Positions 9,886 to 21,828 are shown, counted from the stretch's first letter. The stretch is 64,000 nucleotides of DNA from Aporrectodea caliginosa (GCA_020284085.1 JACEVL010000208.1:681001-745000), one strand, 5' to 3'. The notes: generated by a model from the letters alone, not told the origin. Made by a program: numbers and translations.

Positions 9886-12063
9886 AAATCTATACAAAGT
9901 TGTAAGTATCTCAAATCACACTTGTTTAGCCGTGGCTGGGCGGGGAGCGCCTTCTGAGTAGGTATCTTGAAGAGGCGCTATATAAATTCTCGGAATGAAT
10001 GAATGAATGATTGAAATCTCCCCTACAAATCAAACAACTTCTTCAAATGGAAGTGGCCACATGAAGTTGTGTGGTTAGTAATGTAGTTTAGATATGCTGG
10101 CATTTGCCAGTAGCATACATCATATTGTGTGTTACATATAAATGTTTCCTTTTATAGAGTGCTTCAGATGTTTCGTTAGTTTCATGCAAACTGCGTTTGT
10201 CATAAGAACTCGCTAATTGTGCCAATATCATGAACTTTCAGTTGATCTGTGTGGTGGAATTAATAAAGTTTAAATTTAATTAGTTGTGTTTGTTTCTTTG
10301 AAATAGGGACATTCTGATTGATTCCATTTTTAGAGCCTGCTATGTATAAATGTTTCGGTTTTTGATCTAGATCTAGGTATACATTGTATATTGCTAATAT
10401 CCAGTTCTTTAGCTACATAAAATTCTGGGTAATTGCGTTCTATAGGGCCGACTGCCTGTACATATCTTGCTAGCGTTAAGTTTTTTTTAGCTAGAGAAAG
10501 GATTTTTTTGTTCTTTTAAGTAGATGCTCTTTACGTTGTAATATTTTTTTATTGTGGATGGGTAACATTTTATTCTAGACTATGATTAGTTGATGTACGT
10601 GGTGCTGTAGTTTTTGTCTACAATTATGCATGTAGACCTTAGACTTAGATCAGAGACCGAAGACCTCGATCAGAGACCTAAGATCTAGATCAAAAACCTT
10701 TGACCCAGGTCAGAGACCCTAAGACCTAACTCAGAGACCCTTGACTAAGATCAGAGGCATAAGACCAAGATCAGGTTCCCGTCTGTTGTAATGTAAATCT
10801 TCGAAATTTCTCAGTGCCTCAAAAGACTCATCAGCCTGCAGGGACCACAGCCTATTCACCGGAGCTATGTTTCATCAAGTCTGCTATAACCAGCTTGCTT
10901 TGTCCGTTCCGGATCTTGCTAGGCTAACTGTGTTACGGGGTGTGGTACTTATTTATGACCGCTTCCAGCAACAGGAATTTAACTAGATCCAATGCAGCAC
11001 AACTGAGTTTATAATGTCTAACCCAAACTGGTGTTTAATAAAATTCGTAGAATGAAATGACTACCAAATTACACGTAGGGCCTACATGCGGACATTGGTT
11101 GTGAGCAAACCCCTTTCCCTGTCCGTAGTAGTGAAGACTGAAGAGCCCTCCCCTCCCGTTTGCGGATGTCTATAACAGACGCCCCTTTGACGACCAACTT
11201 TAGACCATGCCATAAATTATTAGTACATCCAGAGTTAATGTGATGAAAAGGCAAGGAAGGAGGAGACTGGCCAGTCGTCCTCATAATGCCAAAGTCAATC
11301 ACACCAATGGTTGCTTCTTGGGATTGGCGTAAATGACAGCTCTAGTATATGGCGCCCAGGGCGTTCGTGTACCTGATGAGCGGCATATGTGCGCCCGGAG
11401 AGCTGTTGTTCGGCAACACATTTAAGTCAATGCGCTGACACCACGACTTGTTAACGGGCTTCTTTCGTCTTCTTAGAACATCTCAAGACTAGTAGAAGCA
11501 TCGCATCTGGGAGAGTACATGCTAATAACGCGAGAAGTTTGCTACCGATTGAAGAAGACTGTAAAGTACTGTAAAATATACTGTAAAGTAGTCGGTTCAA
11601 AGGTAGGAAGACCGCAGGGCCGAATTAATGGGGTGCTAAGGGTGCTGCAGCACACGGGCCGCAGACAGTATTGAGGTGCCCGCATTTTCGGAAGTGAAGA
11701 AATTTTTCATTTGCTTGTTATTAACTTACTGTTAAATCTATCGAAAATGCTGCAACATAAATAAATACGAAGTAATAATTAATTTAATTACTATAGGTTA
11801 TTTAGCATAAATAAATACGAAGTCACAATTAATTTAATTACTTATAACCTAGTTAGATCTATTTACCGGACACTATGGCCATTGCGCGTAGGCTACAGAT
11901 AGTAATGTAACGTTAATTGTGTATTGTGTCTTTCGGCAGTTAATACTCACTAGTAGCTAGCCTAAGCATGTTATAAATATTAGCGTGTTGACCGGTGGTT
12001 GTCAGAGGGAGTCCTTTGGAAGATAATCATGCTCACTCAGTATCACAGCACTCGGGCCCGCAC

Positions 12064-12634
12064 CAGTGGCGTAGCTAGAGTAAACATGAAACCCGGGCAG
12101 CAGACCATCTCAACATTAATCATAATTTTAAGTAGGAATTGGTAGACATCATTTTTATTAATTCGATAGTGGCAAGTTAGCAACTATTATAAAGTCAGTG
12201 CTTTTTTTCAGCCGGAACGGTCCGGAACGGCGTTCCGGTACCTTTTTTCAGCTGTGAAAAAATAATTTAGTTAATTTAAATTTGTAATAAAATTTTTAAT
12301 AAATTTTTTTATAAAATTTTTTAGGTACTTTAATTTAATGTAAGTGCTTTCAGTGTTTATTGATACTGATATAATGATGCATAAATATTAGCATAAAATA
12401 TGCCCCTATGATTGTACTGAATTTGTTGAGTTCCGGAACCTTTTTTTCTAGAAAAAAAGCACTGTATAAAGTTATTATAATTATTATAATTCACTGACTA
12501 TGGCATTCAACATTTTGCAACCAGATAAAAATATTAAACATTGTTATATTTGTGGGTATTGCTTGCACAACCCGGGGAGAATTAAATGCAACCAGAGCAT
12601 TGCCCGTAATTGCCCGGGCGTGGTTACGCCACTG
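12064..12634. mobile_element. hAT-like MITE with 8-bp TSD and empty site
   Basis: TIRs CAGTGGCGTA and TACGCCACTG are flanked by GCCCGCAC at 12056-12063 and 12635-12642. The paralogous empty site is near 2070 in copy A, where a single GCCCGCAC is followed by TAGCCTT. A second MITE is nested inside. Insertion therefore followed the segmental duplication, or copy A descends from an uninterrupted copy. Confidence 0.95.
12196..12464. mobile_element. Nested hAT-like MITE, CAGTGCTTTTTTTC ends
   Basis: Left end CAGTGCTTTTTTTCAGCC, right end GAAAAAAAGCACTG, with TATAAAGT at 12188-12195 and 12465-12472 as an exact 8-bp duplication. Inner subterminal motifs GGAACGGCGTTCCGG and GTTCCGGAACC are palindromic. 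It sits wholly inside the MITE at 12064-12634. Confidence 0.95.
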
Positions 12635-12795
12635 GCCCGCACTAACCTTAATGCGGCCCTTGAAGACCATCTTCGTATAGGGGCCTACACGCGCTGAAGC
12701 AGACTAAGGAATGTTGCTAAAGGGGACGTTCCGCAGATTCAAGCTCGCAGACCAGCACGGAAGTTGTGCTTGTGCCGATCCATCTTTCTAGAATA

Positions 12796-13660
12796 AGCTA
12801 CCCTACAATCTGCGACTTGAGCTTCTTAGCCTTTCCTTGCCTCAGTTCCTTGTGAGAGTTTTAAAATTCTGTATTCGATCGTAGTTTTCTTTTGTCAACG
12901 CCTCTAGATTTATTTATCTGAAGTGGCGACGTTTAAATTTTCGCTTATTATTGAAATTGCTGTTTTCCCTTTGAGACCTTAGGCCCACATTTAGTATATT
13001 AAAACAACGATTCTCAACTTTGGAGGATGTTTAAAGATAGGAAATGTGAGGTTAGCATGATGGAGCTCAACCACCTCCTTCGGGATCCTCCAGCGCTCGT
13101 GAATAAGCTGGTGCCCTGCGCTTGGCTTTCGAGTGGCGCTTTAAAAGTTTGGAGATTATGATAATAATGATTCGCGGAGTAATGCTGACTACTCGTTTTC
13201 CTGGCGTATATACAGTATGGTCTGTCTGTTTCTCTCTCACTCTCACAATGTCTCTCTTAGAAGTTAAAGATGATACTGATACAGTGTCATCTGTCAAATG
13301 CACCTATATTCTTTAGACGTCAGTCTGATTAAACGAGGAACACCACAACGGTATCGCATTAATTCAATACAGTCGTTGTTATGGGCTGTCGTCATGCTAC
13401 TTTCTACAGCGGTCTTTCATGTGCTGCTCAGCGTACAATGGCATTTTGTGTAAAGGTCTTTCATGTACACATAATTAAGCCTATTATACGTATTTTGTTA
13501 AACATCAATTACAGATGAGAGTCTTTAGATTCGGACTCTACTGATTGCGGTTGACCTTTTCGAAATCAGATGAAACGAAAGAAACTTTAACCAGATTCTG
13601 TGCTCTGATATTATCGTCTTAATTAGCTTCAGAAACTAATGAGATTTCATTCAAACCTAT
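12796..13660. other. Intergenic stretch with one LINE tail
   Basis: 13087-13175 is a 3' tail of the GATTACG-tailed LINE family (GCGCTCGTGAATAAGCTGG, then GAGTGGCGCTTTAAAAG). Nothing else is recognised; the small ORFs here overlap that tail. Confidence 0.6.
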
Positions 13661-14025
13661 GGCTTTCATCTATATGCAATTTCATGATAACAGACACAGG
13701 CATTCTGGACTATAGTCTCATCGTACATACATGTAAGCCATAGGGATTGATTCGGTGTAGTAGTTCCAAATACAACATTAGAGGAGTCATGTAGGCTAAA
13801 TAAGAAACCGGAAGTGAGAAGATAAGTTACTTCTTCCCGCTGCCCAATGAAGTTTTCTCGTTCAGCTACGTTGACGGTTCCAAATGCGCTCTTATATAAA
13901 TAATTCATGTTTTATGGGTTAATTATAATCGAATGTTCTTGCCAAAAGGAACCGATCTCTGATTACAATGGACGTGTTATATTTTGTCAAATAGATGGGC
14001 GACAATTATTTGATTTTGTAGCACC

Positions 14026-15147
14026 ATGAACGTATCAACAGAGACTTCCCAAGTCATGAACGACACGTCTGAGTTTAACTCGACACAGTCGCTTCAGAAT
14101 GGGACGCGCGGTTCCATCCCAGTCCAGTCGAAAGCGGACGATTTCAGCCTAGTTCTGATGTCGTCTGCAAGACAAACAGTCGTCACCAAATGCGTCATCA
14201 TAACAATTGTTGGCTTGTTCGGCGTATTCGGAAACACGATTATCCTGGCTGCACTGAAGTCAACGCCTCGTCTGCACACGAAGTCGAACATGGTCATCGG
14301 GAGTCTGGCTGTGATCGATCTCTTCATGTGTTGTCCGCAGGTGGTCAGCTACGTGGCCTATAACCTCCTAGCCTTCGTGTTTAGCGGGCGTCCGTGCGAC
14401 TATCAGACTATCGTAGCCGTCTTCTATCCCATTCACAAATTTACGGCACATACGATGTGCGCTCATCTGATTGTCATTGCCGTAGATCGCTACATTGCTA
14501 TCGTTCATCCCTACTTCTACGATACTATGGTCACCGAGGCTAAGATTAAGCTGATGATCGGTGCCGCGTATATGTACGGATTCACAATCGGTTTGATCTA
14601 TGTCCTCTGGTTGAAGAACGTCGTTTGGTCGTCCTGTGCGGTTCCGTATTCGACAACAATGGCTGCCATAATTGACCCTCTCGGTTACTTTCTTGTGTCT
14701 TTGGTCATGCTTTTAGTCTACAGCAGAATACTAATGATAGCCCGGGAACAGCGCATTAAGATTGACGCAACAACCATGATCGCGTCACCAAACACCAACC
14801 CCGTGAACCAGTCCACAGAAGTACACGACCCGCAGAAAGACTTTGGGACGAAGAAGAAGACGAAAAAGGAATTCAAAGCAGCGAGGATGACAGGCGTTGT
14901 GATCTCTGCTTTCATTGTTATGTGGATGCCTTATATGTTGGGCAGAATACTGCAGGAAATCCATAGAAATTCAACTTACTTTCAGAGTTTGATCGACATA
15001 GGATCCAGTTGCGGCGTCTCCTACACTGCAATGAACTGGGTCATCTACGGAATCATGAACAGAAAGTTCAGATCTGCCTTCCTGAGAATTCTAAAGATCA
15101 GAAGAACTCAAGGGAAAGTTGTCGGGGGTGATACAACTGTCCAGTGA
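14026..15147 (+). CDS. Class A (rhodopsin-like) GPCR, orphan
   Basis: A single uninterrupted ORF of 373 aa with a good context, GCACCATGA. It is a seven-transmembrane receptor for an unknown ligand at the cell surface, signalling through G proteins. Marks: N-glycosylation sites at 2, 12, 18 and 25; GN in TM1 (N70); LAVIDLF in TM2 (D98); conserved C124 and C204; DRY at 154-156 followed by IAIVHP; WMP at 300-302 in TM6; NWVIYG at 337-342 in TM7, where the usual NPxxY proline is a tryptophan; then NRKFRSAF of helix 8. Intracellular loop 3 is ~50 residues and lysine-rich. The NxxIYG...NxxFR end recalls melatonin-like and related orphan receptors, but the ligand is not predictable. Its 3' end was copied into the ASB gene at 8179-8303. 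Confidence 0.93.
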   Translation: MNVSTETSQVMNDTSEFNSTQSLQNGTRGSIPVQSKADDFSLVLMSSARQTVVTKCVIITIVGLFGVFGNTIILAALKSTPRLHTKSNMVIGSLAVIDLFMCCPQVVSYVAYNLLAFVFSGRPCDYQTIVAVFYPIHKFTAHTMCAHLIVIAVDRYIAIVHPYFYDTMVTEAKIKLMIGAAYMYGFTIGLIYVLWLKNVVWSSCAVPYSTTMAAIIDPLGYFLVSLVMLLVYSRILMIAREQRIKIDATTMIASPNTNPVNQSTEVHDPQKDFGTKKKTKKEFKAARMTGVVISAFIVMWMPYMLGRILQEIHRNSTYFQSLIDIGSSCGVSYTAMNWVIYGIMNRKFRSAFLRILKIRRTQGKVVGGDTTVQ

Positions 15148-15374
15148 ATTACAACTTTCAGCCCAACTGTGGATGAAGAAGATGCAAATTATCCTTTTCC
15201 GTCACCCACATGAATTTTTCTCTGGACTCCTTGAAGTCTCCTTCAGCCACTCCTGGTCGTTGTAGAAAACCGTGTACATTTGTAATTGCATCTATAGGGG
15301 ACTTTTACCAAACGATGCAGCGAAGGAATCGTTAATAAGCATAATGAGATTCGTGAATGAACTGATACTCCACG

Positions 15375-15450
15375 GAGTCCATAATTAGCTTTCGACTTGC
15401 GCTTTAGAAATTTGGACTTTACGATTAAGATTAGGATTAATATTCTTAAA
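15375..15450 (+). repeat. LINE 3' tail, GATTAC family, diverged
   Basis: GACTTGCGCTTTAGAAATTT, then TTTACGATTAAGATTAGG. Same tail type as at 13087, 31739 and 50498. Confidence 0.55.
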
Positions 15451-15512
15451 CGGTGTGATGTTGCTTTATTTCTTGGTAACCGTTACGTATAGGCCTAATA
15501 TGTATGTATGCA

Positions 15513-15740
15513 TGTAGTGTATGTATGAGCATTTGTTATAGCGCCCCTTCAAGGTTTCTACTCAGAGGCGCTCCCGACTACAGCGCGGACACTGAATCGG
15601 AGTTTCACGCCGAAGCGCATGAGCAATTGCGAGTGAAGGACTTGCCCAGGGTCCCTACGCGGCGGCTTGAGGTGGATTCGAACCCGCAACCCTCCGGCTG
15701 CAAGGCACCGAACAAACCCCTACACCACCGCGCCCCACAA
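15513..15740 (-). mobile_element. Complete tRNA-derived SINE with LINE-like tail
   Basis: On the minus strand the head is a tRNA-like promoter: A-box GTGGTGTAGGGG near 15730 and B-box GGTTCGAATCC near 15675, with a TGC anticodon-like loop. A body GTAGGGACCCTGGGCAAGTC follows, then the tail GGGAGCGCCTCTGAGTAGAA, CTTGAAGGGGCGCTATA. That tail is the same as the 3' end of the LINE at 21550-23055, so the LINE is the likely source of its retrotransposition machinery. Confidence 0.85.
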
Positions 15741-16044
15741 TATATACCAGCTTGCACTCAGGGATTGAATTGTCGGGAGTTGCAATATTCATCAGCGAAG
15801 GCACTTTCAACTCCTCCAGTTAATTTTCAAAAATTACCTTGGGGATAAGTTAAACCGCCTCAGCACAGCTTTCAGTGGTTCAATGTAGTCTATCTTGCTT
15901 TTCGCATGCATGTGTGAGGCTGTGAGCCCTATAGGATATTTGACACAGCTACGGATCGTGTACACAATAATATTGCCTTGGAAGAGATAAACATCATCGT
16001 AAATTCGTAATCGTAATCGATCTGCAGTATAGTTAGAACAGATT

Positions 16045-16356
16045 AGGCCCGCCGAGAGGGGGGCAGGGGGGCAAAAACTCAGGGGCCCGGCGACTTTTAG
16101 GGGCCCGGGCAGGGCCCAGCAATCAATTTATGAAAAATATTATAATCAGTTATACAAAGTGTATGATTTATGCCTTATAAAATATGATATTACGGACACT
16201 TAGCTACAATAGTTGCATATAAAAATATAATTTTGTAGGGTTGTACCCGCACTATTATTATTTTAGTTTTTTTTACATTTCTCATAAAGTTTAAGGATAG
16301 TTAGGGGCCCGTGACTGCTCTGCCTAGGGGCCCGGAATTTCTGTCGGCAGCCCTGA
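16045..16356. mobile_element. hAT-like MITE with AACAGATT duplication
   Basis: AACAGATT stands at 16037-16044 and 16357-16364. The ends AGGCCCGCCGAGAGG and CTGTCGGCAGCCCTG are imperfect inverted repeats. Inside, GGGGCCCGG motifs occur near both ends. Confidence 0.75.
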
Positions 16357-16364
16357 AACAGATT

Positions 16365-17159
16365 GCAACTTATTAATGCGCGATAGCAATAAGCCAGCGT
16401 AGATGGCATCGCAATAGTCAACTGTGGTGCATATGAATGCATGCATACATCAGGGCAATATAGGGCCTAGATCTCGATGCATCAAGGCCGTTGCGGCTTT
16501 TCATGTTCGCGATGTTAGCATCCGGTGTAAAAATTGAAACGGAGAGACATCTGTGGATAATGAAGCATACCGGATATGCAATTCTTTGCGTGACTTTCCT
16601 TTGCCATTAGGCCTATATATAGATTCCCCTTTGTCGCGGCGTCGTCTTGAAATTAGTTGTTCATGACTCTGAAACAGGACTCGTCAAAAAATCCAGAACT
16701 TTTCGAGGACATCACCTAAATATACGGACAAGTATTGTAACGTTGGCTTGACTACGATGCATTAGGCCTAATATAAATCTTTATCTCGCAAAAAAATCCG
16801 GTGGTACGAAAAAAAATAAAAGTACAGCAGGTATTCCTGCAGCATGTATAAGGCCGCTCATACGTGTAGACCCATACAGGTCGAGAGCGCTGCTGATTTA
16901 TGAGCGGAGCGCTCTACTCACTCGGTTACCGTGCCTCCATGTATGCATGTATGTAGGCCTATGCCTATGCATTTATGTATGTATATATTTATATCATGTA
17001 AGAATGCATCATGCACGCATGAATGCCCGCATACATTTAGACACACAGAATTATTATATGGCGTCTCTTTCCTAACAGGACAATTTGCTTCTACGTCCTT
17101 TATCCAGTTCCTGCTTAATATGTAATGACGGCCTTTGAACCCGGTCCGCCTCAGCGCTT
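16365..17159. other. Intergenic, nothing recognised
   Basis: AT-rich DNA with three TAGGCCTA octamers and a short (TATG)n run near 16940-16990. The small ORF at 16931 is not convincing. Confidence 0.5.
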
Positions 17160-17545
17160 GTGAATTATTGGTTAAGGATTAGAGATTAGGCCTATATTTG
17201 ATTGACAATTCGAAAGGGAACGATGCGGCCAGTAGCGTAGCCAGGAAACAATAATATTTCAGGGGGTTTCCATTGGACATGGTCGCAAAAATTAAGTTTT
17301 TTGTATTTCGCATATAAAAGCATATACAAATTTTTCTGAAATTTAGTTAGGGGGTTTGAACCCGTAAACTCCCCAAATACGCCTTGGATTCGACATTAGG
17401 AATTATTGATTATTGATTAGATATTAGATTTGATTTACTATTCGAAAGGGAAGGATGGACGTCACAGGTTGACATTAGGGATTATTGATTATGGATTAGA
17501 AATTAGATTGGCTTGACTATTCGAAAGGGACGATGTGATAGTATA
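17160..17545. repeat. ~80-bp tandem repeat, three units, one split by a MITE-like insert
   Basis: Units share GACATTAGGGATTATTGATT and a later CTATTCGAAAGGGA (17210, 17440 and 17520). The first unit is interrupted at 17230-17386 by an insert starting CAGTAGCGTAGCCAGG and ending TACGCCTTG. Its flanks GATGCGGC and GATTCGAC look like a decayed 8-bp duplication. Confidence 0.7.
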
Positions 17546-17604
17546 ATTATTATAGGTCAACAGGGCTACGTAGATTGCTACTGGATATTAGATGTTACTA
17601 GGCC

Positions 17605-17985
17605 ACGCCCACATTACATTATAAAATTAGTAAATTAGTGGGTAGTTGTGTTGTTTTCTGAGCAGTTATGTTATGAGCAGTAGGACGTGATGGGCGCTTT
17701 GCATGGCTGCCAAACAGTTAAATTCGACTCTGACTGACAACAGTAATTACTTGTGACCATCCGTTCATACTATGAATTGTAATCATCCTGCGTACTTGTC
17801 AGTTTGAGACATAACACTAATTACGTAGATTATTGCTATATTATTGTAAAATCAAGACGTGATGATTGTAGAAGTTGAGTATCTGCGTGATCTGTCCTTT
17901 ATGGTCTAACATAATTACGCCAGGTCATTGATTGCTGAAAAAAATCCATCGTCATTGGTCTTTGTTGCTGTTGGCGCTTTGGATG
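17605..17985. repeat. Start of zinc-finger tandem unit 1
   Basis: ACATTACATTATAAAATTAG, GACGTGATGATTGTAGAAGT and TTTGTTGCTGTTGGCGCTTT recur upstream of the other zinc-finger units (27912-27985 with 33390-33430, and 40370-40590). A partial copy is at 52238-52345. The hAT element at 17986 interrupts unit 1 here. Confidence 0.85.
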
Positions 17986-18456
17986 CAGCGTTACCACTCC
18001 TTGGGTTTTTCCCAAGATCTTGGGTTTTTTGATTCGACCTTGGGTTCTGGTTTTTTTTCCTGAAGACCTTGGGTTTTTTCTTTGGGTTTTTAATTACTTA
18101 TTGATTTATTAACTGAATCATATATTTCACGTAAAAATTCAACTTTCCTCTCCAAAATAATTAAAATCGTACAAAATGACAGTGATAATAAAATAAAACA
18201 AAGACAATAGATTGTCCATTACGGTCTGGATGATCGAGATCAATAAAAGTCTTAATATTTGTGCAGCGTGGTCTATGCTATTGCTAAATATAGAAGTATA
18301 GCTCTAAAAGCAGATTGCATGATTTGCATCATTGCTCTTTTTCCGGAAGTCAAACTTTTGCCGCTTTGCGCGTTCGAAATAAAGTCAAAGTCTAAAATAT
18401 TATATTTTTTATTTTAAGTAATTAAGTTTAAATATTAAATCAAAGTAAAAATTGGA

Positions 18457-19297
18457 ATGTGTGATAGAAGTAATAGTTCCAGCGATTCGGACTATGATGA
18501 AAAGAAAAACAAAGTCAACAAACGTAGTAGCAGCAGTGTTGGGTAATTCCGTAGTTTAGGTTGGTAAATTATTTTATATCGTCAAATTAAAATGGAAGCT
18601 GAATTAAGGAAAAAAATTGTTTCACTAACTCGAAGTGGGATTGATGAAACCATTTCTGTCTTTAAATAGAAGTTGGATTGATCGAAATAATTTTTACCGT
18701 AAATAGAAGCTGGATTGATGAAACCTTGTTTTTGAAGCAATAGAAGCTGGAATGATTAAAATAATTGTTTCCGTAAGTAGAAGCTGGACCCATGAGAATA
18801 GTTCTTTGCTTAAATAAAAGTTTCATTGATGAAAATTTTTTGGGGTTAAATAGAAGTTGGCTAATTTTTTTCATGAAATGGAAGCTGGATTGATTAAAAC
18901 AAATTTTCGATGAAATGGAAGCGGGATTGACGATAGTTATCATGGACATAGGTAGATTGCTTACTTACCAACACGAAGTTCGGTATTGAAGATATTCAAA
19001 TAATATATAATTTACCAACCTAAACTACGGGATTACCGCAGTGTTGCTAGTGTTACTAGTGCAACATATCCAGCTAAAAAAACGAAATCATGGTATCAGC
19101 AGTCATTTAATAACAATTGGCTTCAAGATCCGGAGCTCAAGGATTGGATTGAAGCTGATTCTAAAGACAGGTTTGTGGTCAGATGCAAGGTATGTGACTT
19201 TAGTCTCTCGAATATAAACATATCGTCGCTGTTAGCGCACAAAATGACACAGAAACATGTCAAGAATTTTGAATTTAAAAAAGACATGACAAAATAA
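18457..19297 (+). pseudogene. hAT transposase N-terminus (BED-type finger), split by nested MITE
   Basis: From ATG 18457 the frame is open to 18541. If the nested element and one duplication copy (18542-19046) are skipped, it continues in frame at 19047 to TAA 19295. The encoded part is serine/lysine-rich and then has KSWYQQSFNNNWLQDPELK and CKVCDFSLS followed by HKMTQKH, a BED-like C2H2 zinc finger. These proteins bind transposon ends. The frame stops and shifts before the C-terminal part. Confidence 0.8.
18542..19037. mobile_element. Nested MITE with 9-bp TSD and 'AGAAGCTGGATTGA' core
   Basis: TIRs of about 30 bp: GGTAATTCCGTAGTTTAGG at the left and CCTAAACTACGGGATTACC at the right. GCAGTGTTG is repeated at 18533-18541 and 19038-19046. 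The interior is a 40-60-bp degenerate tandem repeat built on AGAAGCTGGATTGATGAAA. A clearly related core lies in the element at 21829-22309, whose ends are different. Confidence 0.93.
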
Positions 19298-19298
19298 T

Positions 19299-19691
19299 AT
19301 CAAGACGTTCTTTGTAACTCCCAAGACACCTTCGTTAAGAGAACAAGTGGCCAAAGCCGAACTCCTTCATGTTGAATTTTGGTTTAAATTGAGCAATGAT
19401 CACATGAAATTCGGACTTTTGTCAAACTTTATGTGTGGACTCATGGCTCTGCCACACTCGTCGGCATGTGTTGAGAGAATTTTCTCACAGGTAAATATGG
19501 TCAAGACTGCTCAAACGAACAAACTGCATGCTGAAACTGTTGCCAGCCGTCTACTTGCTAAACAAGCAATTGCTAGAGACGGTGTCGACTGCCATACTTG
19601 GACTCTTCCAAGTCTTTGGTTGCGGATGTTGCTGAAGGACGTCGTCATCAGCGTTACAGTGAGAGACAAAAACTTAAAAAAATGCAGGTAA
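19299..19691 (+). pseudogene. hAT transposase C-terminal dimerisation region
   Basis: The frame 19299-19691 reads TPKTPSLREQ, then LPHSSACVERIFSQVNMVKT, then SRLLAKQAI: the hATC block with the conserved SSACVERIFS core. It has no ATG of its own and is one frame off the BED part. It is a remnant after deletion of the RNase-H-fold middle. Confidence 0.88.
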
Positions 19692-20094
19692 GCACAACTT
19701 TGGTTACATTACCTCCTTCTGAAGAAGAAGATGTTTATAACGTTATTGGCGTATTGAAATAAACATTTGAGCGTTTTAAGGTTTGAAAATTTGAAATTAA
19801 ATAAACAAACTTCATTTGAATCATATGACTTGATTGCTACATTAATTCGTCATATTTTCAATTAACATTTTCAAATTTTGACCAATAGAACAAAAAGTTT
19901 ATTTTAAAAACCGGTTTTATTGCATTATATTATAATATTTATCATTTATAATATATGATTTATTAATTATTATGTTATTATCCCCCTTAATGTTTCAAAA
20001 TTTGGCTGAAAAACTGATCTTGGGTTTTCTTGGGTTTTTTAATCGTCTGATCTTGGGTTTTTTATTTTTATTGAGTGGCAACACTGTTTGGATG

Positions 20095-21549
20095 TGCAAG
20101 AATTTTTTAAAATTGAGTTTTCGTATTTGCTAAATTAAAGAAAACCTTGGTAGGCCGAAATGATTAAATTTATGGGTAAGAATTTTATTTTAAGGCGTTG
20201 TTAATAATGTTTGTCAGTTTGTCATCATCTTTAGGCCAACCTTTTCATTTGACTAGCAAAAAACTAATCCTTGTTAAAGCATAGGCCTACCACGAAGAAG
20301 CGAGCGTCTCAAGCGCTCAAAATTATTCGTCCACCGGAAGTACCAATTCTGTTAGTGTCACTGTTACTCTGAATGTCTACATTAAAAAGTAAGTGTGAAG
20401 ATGAAAGTTCTGAGAAATTGCTGAAACAGGTTTTGTGGAACGTCAGCTTATGAAACTAGGCCTACTGAGACATCGCAAGAGCGGGTGTTCCAAAATACAG
20501 ACAAGAAAAACATTCCACCCTTTGTGTTTCAGGATTTGTAATTGAAGTGTTTCTGTGTAAAATCTCTATTTTTACACTTTAAAGCGACTGATTTGTAGGA
20601 TTATAAATGCATTATTAAATCACTGGGAAAATGATGCTTCGAAAATTATGTTGCTTCTTTTGACTTGTATCATGCTGTTTTTGCAAATTGTGTTGTGTAA
20701 CGATTCTGCTCTTATGAATTCATGAACATAATTAGATAACTGTCTCGTTACGTTGTGCTAGATGGCAATACGAACAGTCGGTAAAGGGAAAACGGACGGG
20801 AAGTGAATGAGTTAAAAATTATAAATATTTCATATAAATGATGTAGTAATTATTTTATATCATGGTATGACTGTTTATGTCGGCATAATTATAAATAATA
20901 GTACAAACTTATTTTAATTTTCAAGATTTGCATTCTCATTTTTCCTATATACCGTATAGTTTTCATCATTTGGTATAAACGTGGAAAATAAATTGTGCTA
21001 TCATTTTATACAGGTAATAAATTCTGTGAAATTAATGTTGCAAGCTCTCTTCTAGTATTAGTGTATAAAACTTTAAGAATAAGAGTGATAGGCCATGGCT
21101 AATGTGTTTATCTTGCAGTAACTAACCTGGATTCCGCTAGAAATTAAACAGCTAACATACAACTAGCCGTGAGCAGTGTCAGGGCATGTGTCTTCCTGAC
21201 TGTGAAGAATGTGCCATCACTCGAGACATTCAAATCACAGCTCCAGACCTATCTTATAAAACTATCTTATGAATGTCATTGATTTTTTAACTTGAATGCA
21301 GGGACCTTTTCTTTGGCCTCAACTGAGCTACGGTTCTAAATAAATTGTGTTATTATTAATACTATTAAAATTATTATTAGTAGTATTATTACTATTATTA
21401 TTAACTGTGAAGGGTGTAATTCAGTTAAGCATTCACATTCTAATTAAGTAAAACTTGTTCTCAGTTAAAAAGTAGCTTTCACACAGCTGTATGACCTACC
21501 CTACTTTGAACTATTCTGAGGATACTCAGTATGCATTTAAATAACACAT
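20095..21549. repeat. 5' flank of zinc-finger unit 1, shared by all three units
   Basis: TTGAGTTTTCGTATTTGC, TTAAATTTATGGGTAAGAAT and GATACTCAGTATGCATTTAA recur in order at 33440-34930 and 40600-41670. No ORF is conserved, so it is duplicated non-coding DNA. It ends where the antisense LINE is inserted. Confidence 0.85.
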
Positions 21550-21828
21550 TCATTCAGAATCATTCATTCATTCATACCGAACATTTGTATAGCGCCCCTT
21601 CAAGGAAACTACTCAGAGGCGCTCCCGACTCCAGCACGGCCAAAAAGAACGGTTTTAAGGTGAGAAAAGAACGTGGGAGAGAAGGTCCTAGGAACAAGGC
21701 GAAGCTCCAGAGGAAGGCCATTCCAGGTCGAGGGGCCCCCCACCGAGAAAGCGCGATTCTGCATAGTGGAGGTTCGAGCAAAAGGGACAAGTAGGAGTGC
21801 CTGTTCAGATGAGCGGAGGGATCGAGAG

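Larger units (their letters stand above)
9886..12795. repeat. Segmental duplication, copy B
   Basis: Paralogue of 1-2142. It carries an insertion at 12064-12634 that copy A lacks, and it lacks the GGCCTA hexamer present in copy A at 1361-1366. It ends at GCCGATCCATCTTTCTAGAA near 12795, about 1.2 kb upstream of the GPCR gene. No gene is supported in it. Confidence 0.9.
17986..20086 (+). mobile_element. Internally deleted hAT element with 8-bp TSD
   Basis: Ends CAGCGTTACCACTC and GAGTGGCAACACTG, flanked by TTTGGATG at 17978-17985 and 20087-20094. Units 2 and 3 keep a single GCTTTGGATGTG, the empty site. Direct CTTGGGTTTTTT repeats cluster near both termini and probably bind the transposase. 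The transposase keeps its N-terminal BED-like finger and C-terminal dimerisation region, but the catalytic middle is gone. It also carries a nested MITE. Confidence 0.95.
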
